Under the pieces are notes generated by a model. The model ran no database searches. It had not been told where the DNA came from and worked only from the letters and a program-made list of their open reading frames with translations. Shown here piece after piece: positions 9,357 through 20,106 of a stretch of DNA of 64,000 nt. The translations under genes were made by a program, and so were the position numbers. Numbering within the stretch: the first letter of the stretch is position 1; each line of letters starts with the position of its first letter. Location of the stretch: the NCBI RefSeq assembly GCF_001679045.1, contig NZ_LYCK01000001.1:389162-453161 (forward strand). The letters run 5' to 3'. The DNA is from Haemophilus haemolyticus (GTDB lineage Bacteria > Pseudomonadota > Gammaproteobacteria > Enterobacterales > Pasteurellaceae).

Positions 9357-9822
9357 ATAACTTAAATCGATGAATAATTTGATTTGCTGAACCTCGCCAA
9401 ACCAGACTTGGATCTGCCTGTTCTTGAATAAATTTCCCATCAATTAACACATCAATATAAGGCAACATAGCACGTTGTTGTTCATCTAATTCATCTAGCT
9501 TATAACCCGTCCAAACCCAGATGTCTTTATCAGGGCATTCTCGTTTTACGCGTTGCACAAATGGCAATAATGTTTCTACGTTGAGGGGATGAAGTGGATC
9601 ACCACCTGAAAGTGTCAGCCCTTGGCGTTTAATACGAGTGTCTTTTAAATCATTGATGATTTGTTGTTCCATTGCTTCATCAAATAATACACCCGCTGAA
9701 AATGACCAACTTTTTTGGTTATAGCAACCTTTGCAAGCATGCGTACATCCACTGACGAAAAGTGTACATCTTGTACCTTCGCCATTGATCACATCGGTAG
9801 GGTAGTATTGAAGGTAGTTCAT
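9355..9822 (-). CDS. nrdG: Anaerobic ribonucleotide reductase activating protein NrdG
   Basis: NrdG is a radical SAM enzyme that makes the glycyl radical on NrdD, the anaerobic ribonucleotide reductase. The 155-aa product has the CxxxCxxC cluster motif at C26, C30 and C33 (SGCTHACKGCYN), and the SAM-binding TLSGGDPL stretch. nrdD is not adjacent here. It is transcribed away from ffs, with about 120 bases between. Confidence 0.97.
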   Translation of the reverse strand: MNYLQYYPTDVINGEGTRCTLFVSGCTHACKGCYNQKSWSFSAGVLFDEAMEQQIINDLKDTRIKRQGLTLSGGDPLHPLNVETLLPFVQRVKRECPDKDIWVWTGYKLDELDEQQRAMLPYIDVLIDGKFIQEQADPSLVWRGSANQIIHRFKL

Positions 9823-9887
9823 TTCATAAAAATCCTAAAAATGTGGCTTAAATTCTCGCCAAATTCACCGCACTTTTGAATTAATCT

Positions 9888-9916
9888 TTGCAATACGGCA
9901 GTAATTTCTGCATAAT
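9888..9916 (+). promoter_or_regulatory. Promoter of ffs (4.5S RNA)
   Basis: TTGCAA (9888-9893) and CATAAT (9911-9916) are spaced by 17 bases and followed by a GC-rich discriminator (AGCGCGC), the form expected for a stable-RNA promoter. The predicted start near 9923 leaves a short 5' trailer to be removed. Confidence 0.65.
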
Positions 9917-9942
9917 AGCGCGCAATCGCATTGCGATATCAA

Positions 9943-10056
9943 TGGAAACCTTCTCGGTCTCTCGCAACGGTGTCTGGTTTACTCGGTCAGGTCCGGAAGG
10001 AAGCAGCCAAAGTCGGAATTACTGTGTGCCGAGAAGAAGCTGGGAAGGTTTCCGCC
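9943..10056 (+). ncRNA. ffs: 4.5S RNA of the signal recognition particle
   Basis: The RNA binds Ffh to form the bacterial signal recognition particle that targets membrane proteins. The universally conserved tip sequence GGTCAGGTCCGGAAGGAAGC is present at about 9984-10004, and the ends pair: GGAAACCTT (9944-9952) with AAGGTTTCC (10045-10053). The length of about 114 nt equals that of E. coli. An open reading frame drawn across this region is a shadow. Confidence 0.97.
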
Positions 10057-10069
10057 CAACTTTATTTTC

Positions 10070-11800
10070 TTATACCCGCTCAACTAATCTTTTAAAGAAA
10101 CCATTTTCTTTTGTGATTAAATTATTGTAATCGCCTTCTTCGATTAATCTTCCGTTATCAATTACACAAATTTTATCGAATTGTTCAATTGAACTGAGAC
10201 GGTGAGTGACCATAATTAGGGTTTTATTTTCGGCATGTTGCAGAATTAAACGTAAAATTTGACGTTCAGTTTCGCGATCTAAGCCTTCTGTCGGTTCATC
10301 CAATAATAAAATTGGCGCATTATTGAGTAAAATACGAGCTAAACCTAAACGGCGTTGTTCCCCACCAGAAAGTGGACGACCGCCATCTCCAAGCCAAAGA
10401 TTTAAACCTTTTCCTTCTTGCTCAAGTAATTTGCTTAAGCCAACTTGATGTAGCACTTTAATCATTTTCTCATCAGAAATTTCATCCGCACTTGCAAATT
10501 GTAAATTTTGACGAAGTGTATCGCTGAATACGTGAACACGTTGAGTTAAAAAACAAATTTGGCCGCGTAATGTCTCTTCTGAATAGGCGGAAATGGGTTT
10601 TTCTGCCAATAAAAGCTCACCTTGATTCGCATCGTAATTGCGCACTAAAAGTTGAAGGAGTGAAGATTTCCCACTTCCAGTTTTGCCTAAAATAGCAATT
10701 TTTTGGCCTTGTTCTAAATCTAATGTAAGATTTTTTAATACGAGCGTTTCTTGCCCTGGATAGGAAAAACTTAAATTCTTCGCAGAAATCAACCGCACTT
10801 TTGTTTCAAATTTCTCGTTGCCATTAAACTCAACAAGTGATTTTTGCTCAATGATTTCGGTCACACGTTCTGCTGCCGCAATAACTTGACCTATATGTAA
10901 AAATGCCGCACCCAATGGCATGATGATCTCAAAGGCTGCAAGTGCAGCAAAAGTGAAAAGTGCAATATAAGCCGTGCGATATTCATCTGTGCCAAAATCG
11001 GCGTTACTTGCAAACCATAGCATTCCAGAAATCAACAAACCATTAAGAAAGAGAACAAGTGCGGTAGAAAATCCGCTTAATTTTGCTTCTTTGGCTTGAT
11101 CTTCCTGCCATGTTTTTTCTGTGACTGACATTTTCTCTTTTAATTTATCTTCTGCATTAAATAATAAAAGCTCGGCTTGTGCTTGGATAAATTCTAAAAA
11201 CTGGGTTCGATAGGTTGCGCGTGCTTGGATTAAGCGTTCACCAAATTCCTGTCCTAGTCGATAGAAAACAGTTGGGATAATTATTAATAAAATTAACAAA
11301 AATAAGCCTAAACCAAGAGCGAGTGGAATATTGACGAAGCTGAGTCCAATCGTCATGGCAATGATTACAAATGTAGCAGTGAAAAATGGCGCAAGTAAAC
11401 GTAAATAGAGGCTATCAAGTGTATCAACATCAGACACTAAACGGTTTAACAAATCGCTGTTGCGATAACGATTTAATACCGCTGGGCTTAAAGGAATGAT
11501 TTTTTCAAATACTTGTACGCGTAATTTGGACAAAATGCGGAATGTTGCATCATGCGTCACTATTTTTTCAAAATAGCGCATGACGGTTCGTCCGATAGCT
11601 AAACCTCGCACGCTGGCTGAAGGGTAGAAAAAGTTAAATAGCGTGCCTAGTCCTGCAATGGCTGTAGCGGCTAAAAACCAGCCTGAAACGGTAAGCAAGC
11701 CCATGCTAGAGCCTAAGCCTAAAATCATCAGCACCAAGCCTAAAATAAGAGGAAATTTGGCGAATTTAAATAAACGTATAAACGGAAGTAATGTGCGCAT
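10070..11800 (-). CDS. cydC: Heterodimeric ABC exporter subunit CydC
   Basis: CydDC is an inner-membrane ABC transporter needed to assemble cytochrome bd; older work assigned it glutathione/cysteine export and newer work heme binding and transport. The 576-aa protein has an N-terminal six-helix exporter domain and a C-terminal ATPase domain with Walker A GKTGSGKSS (near 370), signature LSGGEQRR and Walker B ILLLDEPTEG. Its ATG overlaps the cydD stop by one base (TAATG), so the two are translationally coupled. The 3' end nearly meets ffs on the opposite strand. Confidence 0.96.
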   Translation of the reverse strand: MRTLLPFIRLFKFAKFPLILGLVLMILGLGSSMGLLTVSGWFLAATAIAGLGTLFNFFYPSASVRGLAIGRTVMRYFEKIVTHDATFRILSKLRVQVFEKIIPLSPAVLNRYRNSDLLNRLVSDVDTLDSLYLRLLAPFFTATFVIIAMTIGLSFVNIPLALGLGLFLLILLIIIPTVFYRLGQEFGERLIQARATYRTQFLEFIQAQAELLLFNAEDKLKEKMSVTEKTWQEDQAKEAKLSGFSTALVLFLNGLLISGMLWFASNADFGTDEYRTAYIALFTFAALAAFEIIMPLGAAFLHIGQVIAAAERVTEIIEQKSLVEFNGNEKFETKVRLISAKNLSFSYPGQETLVLKNLTLDLEQGQKIAILGKTGSGKSSLLQLLVRNYDANQGELLLAEKPISAYSEETLRGQICFLTQRVHVFSDTLRQNLQFASADEISDEKMIKVLHQVGLSKLLEQEGKGLNLWLGDGGRPLSGGEQRRLGLARILLNNAPILLLDEPTEGLDRETERQILRLILQHAENKTLIMVTHRLSSIEQFDKICVIDNGRLIEEGDYNNLITKENGFFKRLVERV

Positions 11801-13560
11801 TATTGGATATCCTGTTGTCGTTGAGCGAGGAGTTCAGCAAAGAAACCTTCATGTTGTAATTCGGCAAATTTACCTTGCTGTACTATTTCTCCTCGTTGCA
11901 TCACAAAAATTTGATCACATTGTTTCAAATCTTCAATTCGGTGGGTAATCATCAGCGTAGTTTGATGCTGGCTTGCTTCATTCAGTGCGTGCAAAACAAG
12001 ATTTTCTGATTGCGCATCTAAGCTTGCGGTTGGCTCATCGAGCAGAAGTAAATCGCCTTTGCGTAACAAGGCACGAGCAATGGCAAGGCGTTGCGCTTGT
12101 CCCACAGAAACGCCTAATCCACCATCTTTTATTTCGTGATGAAGTCCAAGTTTATCAGTAAATTCTTTCGCTTGAGAACGCATTAACGCTTGATTAATTT
12201 CTTCATCGTTGGCTTGAATATTGCCAAGTAGTAAGTTTTCTTTAATTGTGCCTTGTAGTAATAATGGATTTTGTCCTACCCAGGCAATATGTTTACGCCA
12301 GTCAGCTAGATTACTTTCGCGAAGTTCTTGCCCATTAATTTTGAGAGATCCCTCATAAGGTAAAAAGCCTAAAATTACATTCATTAATGAGGTTTTCCCT
12401 GCGCCACTTTGTCCTACAAGCGCAACATTGTGATTTGCTGGAATTTGGAAGTTTAATGGTTTGGTTAATGCTGAACCCTGTGTAGAAAGTACCACTAAAT
12501 TTTCGGCATAAATTTCAACCGCACTTTCTAAAGAAATTGTTTTTTCATTTTGATGAACGGTTAAATAATCGGATTCTAAGAAATCAACAATGGCATCTGC
12601 TGCACCAATACCCGCTGCTCGGTCGTGGTAATAAGCGCCCAGATCGCGTAAGGGTTGATAAAATTCAGGTGCAAGAATTAAACAAAAGAAACCTGTGAAA
12701 AGTGTAAGCGGTGCATTATAGGTACCAAATTCAATTTGACCTAAGTAGCTAAAACCAAAATAGACCGCCATCAGTGCAATGGAAATAGAGGTAAAAAATT
12801 CCAATACGGCAGAAGAGAGAAAAGCGAGTTTTAACACATCCATTGTGGTTTCACGGAAATCTTCAGTGGCATTTTCAATATGCTCAGTTTGTTCAGAAGT
12901 GCGGTTAAAAAGACGCAAGGTTTCCAAGCCGCGTAAGCGATCTAAAAATTGGGCACTGAGGCGAGAAAGGGTATCCATATTTTTTTGGCTGTTGTCAGCC
13001 GCAGCAATACCGACAATGATCATAAACAAAGGAACAAGCGGTGCGGTAATCATTAAGATTAAGCCTGCCGCCCAGTTCAACGGAAATACAGCAATTAAAA
13101 TAACGACTGGAACAATAGCGGAAAGGCTTTGTTGAGGCAGAAAACGAGCATAGAAATTATGTAAGTTTTCTACTTGTTCCAACATAATGCTTGCCCAACT
13201 TCCAGCTGGTTTTTGATTGATTGTCGCAGGGCCCACAAGATGTATTTTATCCAGAATTTTTTGACGAATATGATTGCGTAATAATTGTCCGCTTTGGAAA
13301 CCAATTTTTTCTCGTGCCCATAAAATAATAGCACGCATCCCGAAGCCGATAATTAGCCCGAGAAAATAAGGAATAAGCTCATCACGAGGCACATTTTGCA
13401 TAATCAGTTTATCGAGCAAAGTCGCAAGAAAATAAGTTTGCGCGACTAAAATGAGTGCAGAAAGCGTAGCTAGGACAATGTTTGCGCGCATTAATTTTTT
13501 GATAGGTTCTTGTTGTGCGCGAAGCCATTTTTGTAAATATTTTTGGCGAAGTTTGTTCAT
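11800..13560 (-). CDS. cydD: Heterodimeric ABC exporter subunit CydD
   Basis: CydD is the partner of CydC in the transporter needed for cytochrome bd assembly. The 586-aa product has an exporter transmembrane domain followed by an ATPase domain with Walker A GQSGAGKT, a degenerate signature VSVGQAQR and Walker B LLLLDEPTAS. I chose the ATG at 13560 (MNKLRQKYLQ), which fits the family. No clear ribosome binding site precedes it. The frame stays open upstream through a terminator-like hairpin into the end of trxB, but that extension looks like non-coding sequence. Confidence 0.95.
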   Translation of the reverse strand: MNKLRQKYLQKWLRAQQEPIKKLMRANIVLATLSALILVAQTYFLATLLDKLIMQNVPRDELIPYFLGLIIGFGMRAIILWAREKIGFQSGQLLRNHIRQKILDKIHLVGPATINQKPAGSWASIMLEQVENLHNFYARFLPQQSLSAIVPVVILIAVFPLNWAAGLILMITAPLVPLFMIIVGIAAADNSQKNMDTLSRLSAQFLDRLRGLETLRLFNRTSEQTEHIENATEDFRETTMDVLKLAFLSSAVLEFFTSISIALMAVYFGFSYLGQIEFGTYNAPLTLFTGFFCLILAPEFYQPLRDLGAYYHDRAAGIGAADAIVDFLESDYLTVHQNEKTISLESAVEIYAENLVVLSTQGSALTKPLNFQIPANHNVALVGQSGAGKTSLMNVILGFLPYEGSLKINGQELRESNLADWRKHIAWVGQNPLLLQGTIKENLLLGNIQANDEEINQALMRSQAKEFTDKLGLHHEIKDGGLGVSVGQAQRLAIARALLRKGDLLLLDEPTASLDAQSENLVLHALNEASQHQTTLMITHRIEDLKQCDQIFVMQRGEIVQQGKFAELQHEGFFAELLAQRQQDIQ

Positions 13561-13579
13561 AGTTTTATCGTGATATAGA

Positions 13580-13612
13580 AAAAGTTCCCCTCTTTTAAAA
13601 AGAGGGGAATTG
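13580..13612 (-). terminator. Perfect hairpin between trxB and cydD
   Basis: TTCCCCTCTTTT (13585-13596) and AAAAGAGGGGAA (13598-13609) form a perfect 12-bp inverted repeat. Read on the minus strand, CTTTTTC follows, so it looks like an intrinsic terminator of trxB, only 24 bases before the cydD start. Confidence 0.75.
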
Positions 13613-13622
13613 GTTAGAGAAT

Positions 13623-14609
<987 letters not shown>

Positions 14610-14688
14610 TTAATTAAATTCAAGCCTATTCTAATGATTGCTATGTATGAAATTGTTCCATACACCTTATCAATTATAAACCTTTCGA

Positions 14689-15546
14689 TTAATAGAGCAG
14701 TGAATAAAGCAATCGGCGAAACTTATTTGTTAAGGGATCAGCATTGCCCATTGCACTTAAAATGGATAAAAATTGTTGTTTCACTTCACCATTCTGCGCG
14801 CCTAAGTCGGTTTTTAAAATACCGAAAAGTAGTGTCAGCGCTTCTTCATTTCGTCCAGCTTGATGAAGTTGTACAGCAAGTTTTATTGCAATTTCAGCTG
14901 TTGGGTTTTTAGCATAATCGGCCTGTAATTGTTGGATTTCAGGTGTATCTGCTGCTTGAATTTGTAGCTCAATTTGTGCTTGTAATCCGAGCCAACGACT
15001 ATCACGATCTTGCAATGGAATTTGATTTAAAATTTCCTGTGCTGGCTCCGTTTTTTTCATTGCAATATAGGTTTCAGCGTAGAGTAGGGCGACATCACTA
15101 TTTTTCTTATCAGAAAGCTCCCATGCGTCTTTCAATAATGGCAATGCTGCCTCATAATTTTCTACTTGCAAGAAATCTAATGCTTGTTGGAATTTTAAAT
15201 CTTCTTCTTTAGGTAAAATAATGCTTAATCGTTGGATTAATGATGCTTTATCAAGCGCGCCTGGAAATGCATCTAATGCCTGTGCTTCTTTAAACAAATA
15301 GGTGGTTGGCAATGCTTGGATGCGGAATTGTGCGGCAATCATTTGCTCTTTTTCACAATTTACTTTTCCAAGAATAAATTGTCCTTGATATTGTTCTGCA
15401 ACTTGCTCAAGTAGTGCCAAAAAATCCGCCGATTCTTTATGTGTTGGCGCGTAAAAATTGATTACAAGTGCTTTTTCTAAGGATTGTTGCAGTATTTCAG
15501 TAAGATTTTGTTCGTTGATGTCAACGATAAAAGGAAAATCAGCCAT
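14689..15546 (-). CDS. CnoX/YbbN-like thioredoxin-TPR co-chaperone
   Basis: The 285-aa product has an N-terminal thioredoxin fold (about 1-110, with the cis-proline region ALPTTYLF) and a C-terminal TPR-like helical region (about 115-285). The redox CxxC motif is absent: the site reads FYAPTHKES. E. coli CnoX (YbbN), which works with GroEL and DnaK as a chaperedoxin, also lacks a classical CxxC and has the same size and layout. I infer a co-chaperone role. The start has a strong AAGGAT ribosome binding site, and about 110 bases separate it from trxB. Confidence 0.88.
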   Translation of the reverse strand: MADFPFIVDINEQNLTEILQQSLEKALVINFYAPTHKESADFLALLEQVAEQYQGQFILGKVNCEKEQMIAAQFRIQALPTTYLFKEAQALDAFPGALDKASLIQRLSIILPKEEDLKFQQALDFLQVENYEAALPLLKDAWELSDKKNSDVALLYAETYIAMKKTEPAQEILNQIPLQDRDSRWLGLQAQIELQIQAADTPEIQQLQADYAKNPTAEIAIKLAVQLHQAGRNEEALTLLFGILKTDLGAQNGEVKQQFLSILSAMGNADPLTNKFRRLLYSLLY

Positions 15547-15624
15547 GTTTTATCCTTGTGAAAAAATAATGGCTGATTTTAGCAAAGTGCGGAAGATTTT
15601 AGAAACGTTTTACCATTTCTATTA

Positions 15625-16596
15625 TTAAGCAAGTTTTTCTAGGATCAATTTTCCCATCATTTCAATATGTGCATGCTCTACATTAAGTGCGGGAATATAT
15701 TGATAAGATTGTCCACCATTATTTAGGAAATTTTCTCGATTTTCTTTGTCAATTTCTTCAATGGTTTCTAAACAATCTACGGAGAAACCTGGGCAAATAA
15801 CGGCAATTTTTTGAATATTCTGCGTTGCAGCAGATTCTAAAAATTTATCGGTATAAGGTTGTAGCCATTCTTCACGCCCAAAGCGAGATTGAAACGTCAT
15901 TCCCCATTGGTTTTCTATTAAGCCCAGCTTATTAACAACTGCAATAGTCGTTTGTTTACAATGTTCACGATAATAATCGCCCATTTTTTCATAACGCAAA
16001 GGAATACCGTGATAAGAAAATAGTAAAAACTCATCGGGTTTTAACCGCACTTTTATGGAATCTGCTAAGGCGTTAATGTAATTTTCATCAACATGATAAG
16101 AATGGATGAAATCAAAAGGCACTAATCCTCGTTCTTCTTTAAGAGTATTAGCGAAAGCGTCAAATACAGCGCCTGTTGTTGAGCTAGAGTATTGCGGATA
16201 AAGTGGCAAAACAATAATTCGCTCAACTTGATTTTTAAGCAAGTTTTTCACCGCACTTTGCATTGATGGATTGCCGTATGTCATGGCAATTTCTACTTGA
16301 GTATCGATATTTTGCTTATCTAAATAGGCTTGTAATGCGTCTTTTTGTTGTCGTGAAATGGCAAGTAAAGGCGAGCCTTGTTCTGTCCAAATGGCTTGAT
16401 AATTTTTGGCGATACGTTTTGAACGCAATGGCAAAATAATGGCTTTGAGCAGTGGATACCATTTGCAACGCGGTAAATCTACCACGCGAGGATCTGTTAA
16501 AAATTGCCATAAATAACGGCTAATTGACTTCGGTGTCGGGCTATCTGGCGTGCCTAGATTGGCAAGTAATACGCCGATTTTTACGGATTTTGTCAT
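15625..16596 (-). CDS. hemH: Ferrochelatase
   Basis: HemH inserts ferrous iron into protoporphyrin IX, the last step of heme synthesis. H. influenzae lacks the early heme pathway but keeps this enzyme, which lets it use protoporphyrin. The 323-aa product has the catalytic histidine H196 in FSYHGIP and the acidic CLETIEEI stretch near 264-271. Its ATG overlaps the stop of the upstream thioesterase gene by 4 bases (ATGA). Confidence 0.97.
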   Translation of the reverse strand: MTKSVKIGVLLANLGTPDSPTPKSISRYLWQFLTDPRVVDLPRCKWYPLLKAIILPLRSKRIAKNYQAIWTEQGSPLLAISRQQKDALQAYLDKQNIDTQVEIAMTYGNPSMQSAVKNLLKNQVERIIVLPLYPQYSSSTTGAVFDAFANTLKEERGLVPFDFIHSYHVDENYINALADSIKVRLKPDEFLLFSYHGIPLRYEKMGDYYREHCKQTTIAVVNKLGLIENQWGMTFQSRFGREEWLQPYTDKFLESAATQNIQKIAVICPGFSVDCLETIEEIDKENRENFLNNGGQSYQYIPALNVEHAHIEMMGKLILEKLA

Positions 16597-17009
16597 AAAT
16601 TGATTACGGAAAGGGTTAATCTAGAAACACAACAAAGTTTATTCTCTTCTGTGCGGATGTCAATTTGCCAAACTTGGATATTCCTGCCTAAATTAATTGG
16701 CGTGGCTCTTGCGGTTACTTTACCTGAACGAATAGGGCGAAGATGATTGGCGTTAATATCTAATCCTACCGCAGTTTTGCCTTCTTCTAAACAAAGCGAA
16801 CCCGCAAGGGAAGCAACTGTTTCAGCTAAAGCAACCGAAACCCCGCCATGCAACACACCAAACGGCTGCATAGTACGATGATCCACTGGCATTGTCGCTT
16901 CAATCCAATCCTCGCCAAAAGCAGAAATTTCAATGCCAAGATGGCTAACTGCACTGTTGGAGCAAAGTTGATTTAAGTTTTCGAGCGTGAAGTTTTTTTG
17001 CCAAATCAT
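16593..17009 (-). CDS. Hotdog-fold acyl-CoA thioesterase (MenI/YdiI family)
   Basis: The 138-aa product is a PaaI/YdiI-type thioesterase. The motif [17 protein letters not shown] (51-67) contains the catalytic glutamate E63 of this family. E. coli YdiI (MenI) hydrolyses 1,4-dihydroxy-2-naphthoyl-CoA in menaquinone synthesis; that is the likely but unproven role. It overlaps hemH by 4 bases and follows ydiJ by 13 bases, the same neighbourhood as ydiI-ydiJ in E. coli. Confidence 0.93.
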   Translation of the reverse strand: MIWQKNFTLENLNQLCSNSAVSHLGIEISAFGEDWIEATMPVDHRTMQPFGVLHGGVSVALAETVASLAGSLCLEEGKTAVGLDINANHLRPIRSGKVTARATPINLGRNIQVWQIDIRTEENKLCCVSRLTLSVINL

Positions 17010-17022
17010 GATGTTCCTTTCA

Positions 17023-20000
17023 TTACGCTAAAATTTCTAATAATGCCTGTACAGGGTGTTTTAGCACCACATGTTCATAACGTTTTACCTGACTGCGGCA
17101 AGAATAACCGGTTGCTAAACAAAAGTGTGGATCTTTTCCATGTAGTTTTTTATGCCACGATACATCGTAGATTTCTCGGCTCATTTTTTGATTTTTCACT
17201 TCATGTCCAAATACACCGGCCATACCGCAACATCCTACTTTTTCTACATTAAGTTGTAGTCCAAATCTTCCAAAAATTTCTTGCCATTCTTTTGGACTGT
17301 TCGGCATAAAGGTAGATTCCGTACAATGCGGGAATAAATACCAATCGGAAGTGCGGTCAGTTTTGGCGATGTTTTTCAGTTTATCTTGTAATGCCGTATT
17401 TTGTAATCTTTGTTTTAACCATTCGTGTGAGGTGAGAACGTGAAAGTCTCCCCGTTTTTCTTGTAGAGCTTCCTTGTATTCATCTCGATAAGACAGCACG
17501 ATGGCTGGATCAACGCCTACAAGTGGAATGCCTAATTTTGCCATTCGATTTAAAAACTCGGCTTGGTTTTCTGCTGTTTTGCTAAAGCGTTTTAAGAAAC
17601 CTTTAATATGCATTGCTTTGCCGTTTGGTTTAAATGGCAACAGAATTGGTGTGAAGCCTAATTTCTGCGTAAGCACAACAAAATCGCGAACCACTTTCGC
17701 ATCATAGTAAGATGTGTAAGGATCTTGCACAATAAATAAAATATCGGTTTTTTCTACCGCACTTAGACTTTCCAATTCTTCCAAGGATTTGCCTTGATAA
17801 TGAATTTCCACCAGCTGTTGTTGCAAATTGGGTTCAGAAAGCAAGGGCAAATCGGTCATGCCTAGCGTTTTTTCCACTAATGTTTGCGTGACTTTCAGCT
17901 TGGTAAAATAATTAAAGAATTTTGCCTGTTTTGCCATATAAGGCGCAGCGATTTCTAAATTTGCCACAACGTGGTCTTTTGCGGGGCGTAAGTAGCGGCT
18001 GTGATAGAAATGAAAGAATTTCGCGCGGAAACTTGGCACATCGATTTTAATCGGGCATTGGCTCGCGCAGGCTTTACAAGCAAGGCAAGTATCCATCGCA
18101 GCTTTCACTTCGTGAGAAAAATCATAATTGCCTCGCCATTTTTGAATCGTATTGCTTAGTCTTTTCACAAGTGCGGTTAGTTTTATTTCTGTTTTACGGA
18201 AGTCTAATTGTTCGGGCGAAACATTTTCATTTGCCATCAATCGAAGCCATTCTCGAACCATGGCTGCGCGACCTTTCGGCGAAAATACACGGTTTTTACT
18301 GACTTTCATCGATGGGCACATAATGCTGTGTTCATCAAAATTGAAACATAAACCGTTTCCATTGCAGTTCATCGCACCCTTAAATTCATCGCGTATTTGG
18401 ATAGGAATTTGGCGATCGTTATCAGCCCGCATTGGCGAAAGAATAGAATAAAGTTCCTCTTTGGAATCCAAAGGCGTACAGATTTTGCCGGGATTTAAGC
18501 GATTGTTTGGATCGAATAAGGTTTTGATATAACGAAGTTCGTGCCAGAGTTCTGGCGTAAAGAATTTTTCGCCGTAATGGGATCGTACGCCTTTTCCATG
18601 CTCTCCCCAGAGTAATCCACCATATTTAATCGTAAGTTCTGCTACTTCATCTGAAATTTGTTTGAATAATTTCACTTGTTCTTTATCGCATAAATCAAGT
18701 GCAGGGCGAACGTGCAACACGCCCGCATCTACGTGCCCAAACATGCCATATTGTAAATTATGTTTGTCTAATAAAGCGCGAAATTCACTGATGTAATCGG
18801 CAAGATTTTCTGGGGGGACACAAGTATCTTCTACAAAAGGAATAGGTTTGGCTGCACCTTTTGCATTACCAAGTAAGCCCACTGCTTTTTTGCGCATTGC
18901 ATAAATACGTTCAATAGAAGGTAAATCAGAACAAACTTGATAGCCAATAATGTGATCTTGGTTGTGTTCGATTTTTTCATCAAGTAAGCGACAAAGTGCG
19001 GTAACTTGACGGTCTATTTTTTCTTTATTATTACCAGCAAATTCCACAATATTTAAACCAAGAATTGGATCTTTTTCATCTTCTGTAAGAAGTTCATTCA
19101 CAGAGTGCCAAATAATATCTTGTTTGGCGAGGTTTAAGACTTTGGAATCAACTGTTTCCACAGAAAGTGCATTGGCTTTTACCATAAAGGGCGCATTGCG
19201 TAATGCCGCATCAAAAGAACGATATTTAATATTGATGAGCGTGCGATACTGAGGAATTGGCAGAAGATTGAGTTTAGCTTCACAAATAAATGCGAGAGAA
19301 CCTTCAGAGCCAGTGAGAATTCTCGTAAGATTAAATTCACTTTCATCTTCATTGAATACATTTTTGAGATCATATCCCGTTAAAAAACGGTTAAGTTGTG
19401 GCAGATCTTTAATTATTACCGCTCTTTTTTCTTTGCAGTGTTGCGCAATGGTTTGATGGAGTCTTTTGCTACTATCACTTAATTCAAGTGCATCGATGTT
19501 TTCTAAAACATCAACAGAATTGACCGCACTTGTATCTAAAATTTCACCGTTCATTAATACTGCGCGTAATGCCAAAACGTGATTAGAGGTTTTACCATAT
19601 TGCAATGAACCTTGCCCAGAAGCATCGGTATTAATCATTCCGCCTAAAGTCGCTCGGTTGCTAGTAGATAGCTCTGGGGCAAAGAACAAACCATGTGGTT
19701 TTAAAAATTGATTAAGTTGATCTTTTACTACGCCTGCTTGTACTCGAACCCAGCGTTCTTTTACGTTTAGCTCTAAAATAGCAGTCATATGGCGAGAGAG
19801 ATCCACTATTATATTGTTATTGATTGATTGTCCATTGGTTCCCGTACCACCACCGCGAGGCGTAAAGCTGATCGATTGATATTCAGGTAAATTTGCTAAT
19901 TTTGTTATACGTACTATATCAGCGACAGTTTTCGGAAAAAGAATCGCTTGAGGAAGTTGTTGGTAAATGCTGTTATCCGTAGCAAGACTTAATCTATCTG

Positions 20001-20106
20001 CATAGTTTGTAGCGATATTACCTTCAAAGTGCTGCTTTTGAAGTGTGTGGAGATAGTTAAGTACATTTTGTTCAATTTGTGGAGTGCGATTCAGACTTGG
20101 CAACAT
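17023..20106 (-). CDS. ydiJ: YdiJ: FAD-linked oxidase fused to 4Fe-4S and CCG domains
   Basis: A large 1027-aa redox protein. The N-terminal half is a VAO-type FAD domain (PRGGGTGTNGQS near 83-94) and its C-terminal cap. A ferredoxin-like cluster motif CLACKACASQC with following P lies near 680. The C-terminal region has CCG-type motifs (GCCGMAGVFG). The E. coli homologue has been reported as a D-2-hydroxyglutarate dehydrogenase; I transfer that with caution. It heads the ydiJ-thioesterase-hemH group on the minus strand. Confidence 0.93.
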   Translation of the reverse strand: MLPSLNRTPQIEQNVLNYLHTLQKQHFEGNIATNYADRLSLATDNSIYQQLPQAILFPKTVADIVRITKLANLPEYQSISFTPRGGGTGTNGQSINNNIIVDLSRHMTAILELNVKERWVRVQAGVVKDQLNQFLKPHGLFFAPELSTSNRATLGGMINTDASGQGSLQYGKTSNHVLALRAVLMNGEILDTSAVNSVDVLENIDALELSDSSKRLHQTIAQHCKEKRAVIIKDLPQLNRFLTGYDLKNVFNEDESEFNLTRILTGSEGSLAFICEAKLNLLPIPQYRTLINIKYRSFDAALRNAPFMVKANALSVETVDSKVLNLAKQDIIWHSVNELLTEDEKDPILGLNIVEFAGNNKEKIDRQVTALCRLLDEKIEHNQDHIIGYQVCSDLPSIERIYAMRKKAVGLLGNAKGAAKPIPFVEDTCVPPENLADYISEFRALLDKHNLQYGMFGHVDAGVLHVRPALDLCDKEQVKLFKQISDEVAELTIKYGGLLWGEHGKGVRSHYGEKFFTPELWHELRYIKTLFDPNNRLNPGKICTPLDSKEELYSILSPMRADNDRQIPIQIRDEFKGAMNCNGNGLCFNFDEHSIMCPSMKVSKNRVFSPKGRAAMVREWLRLMANENVSPEQLDFRKTEIKLTALVKRLSNTIQKWRGNYDFSHEVKAAMDTCLACKACASQCPIKIDVPSFRAKFFHFYHSRYLRPAKDHVVANLEIAAPYMAKQAKFFNYFTKLKVTQTLVEKTLGMTDLPLLSEPNLQQQLVEIHYQGKSLEELESLSAVEKTDILFIVQDPYTSYYDAKVVRDFVVLTQKLGFTPILLPFKPNGKAMHIKGFLKRFSKTAENQAEFLNRMAKLGIPLVGVDPAIVLSYRDEYKEALQEKRGDFHVLTSHEWLKQRLQNTALQDKLKNIAKTDRTSDWYLFPHCTESTFMPNSPKEWQEIFGRFGLQLNVEKVGCCGMAGVFGHEVKNQKMSREIYDVSWHKKLHGKDPHFCLATGYSCRSQVKRYEHVVLKHPVQALLEILA

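Noticed and set aside
9888..10130. An 80-codon open frame across 9888-10130
   Set aside because: It lies over the ffs promoter and 4.5S RNA; the conserved RNA tip and pairing ends explain the sequence.
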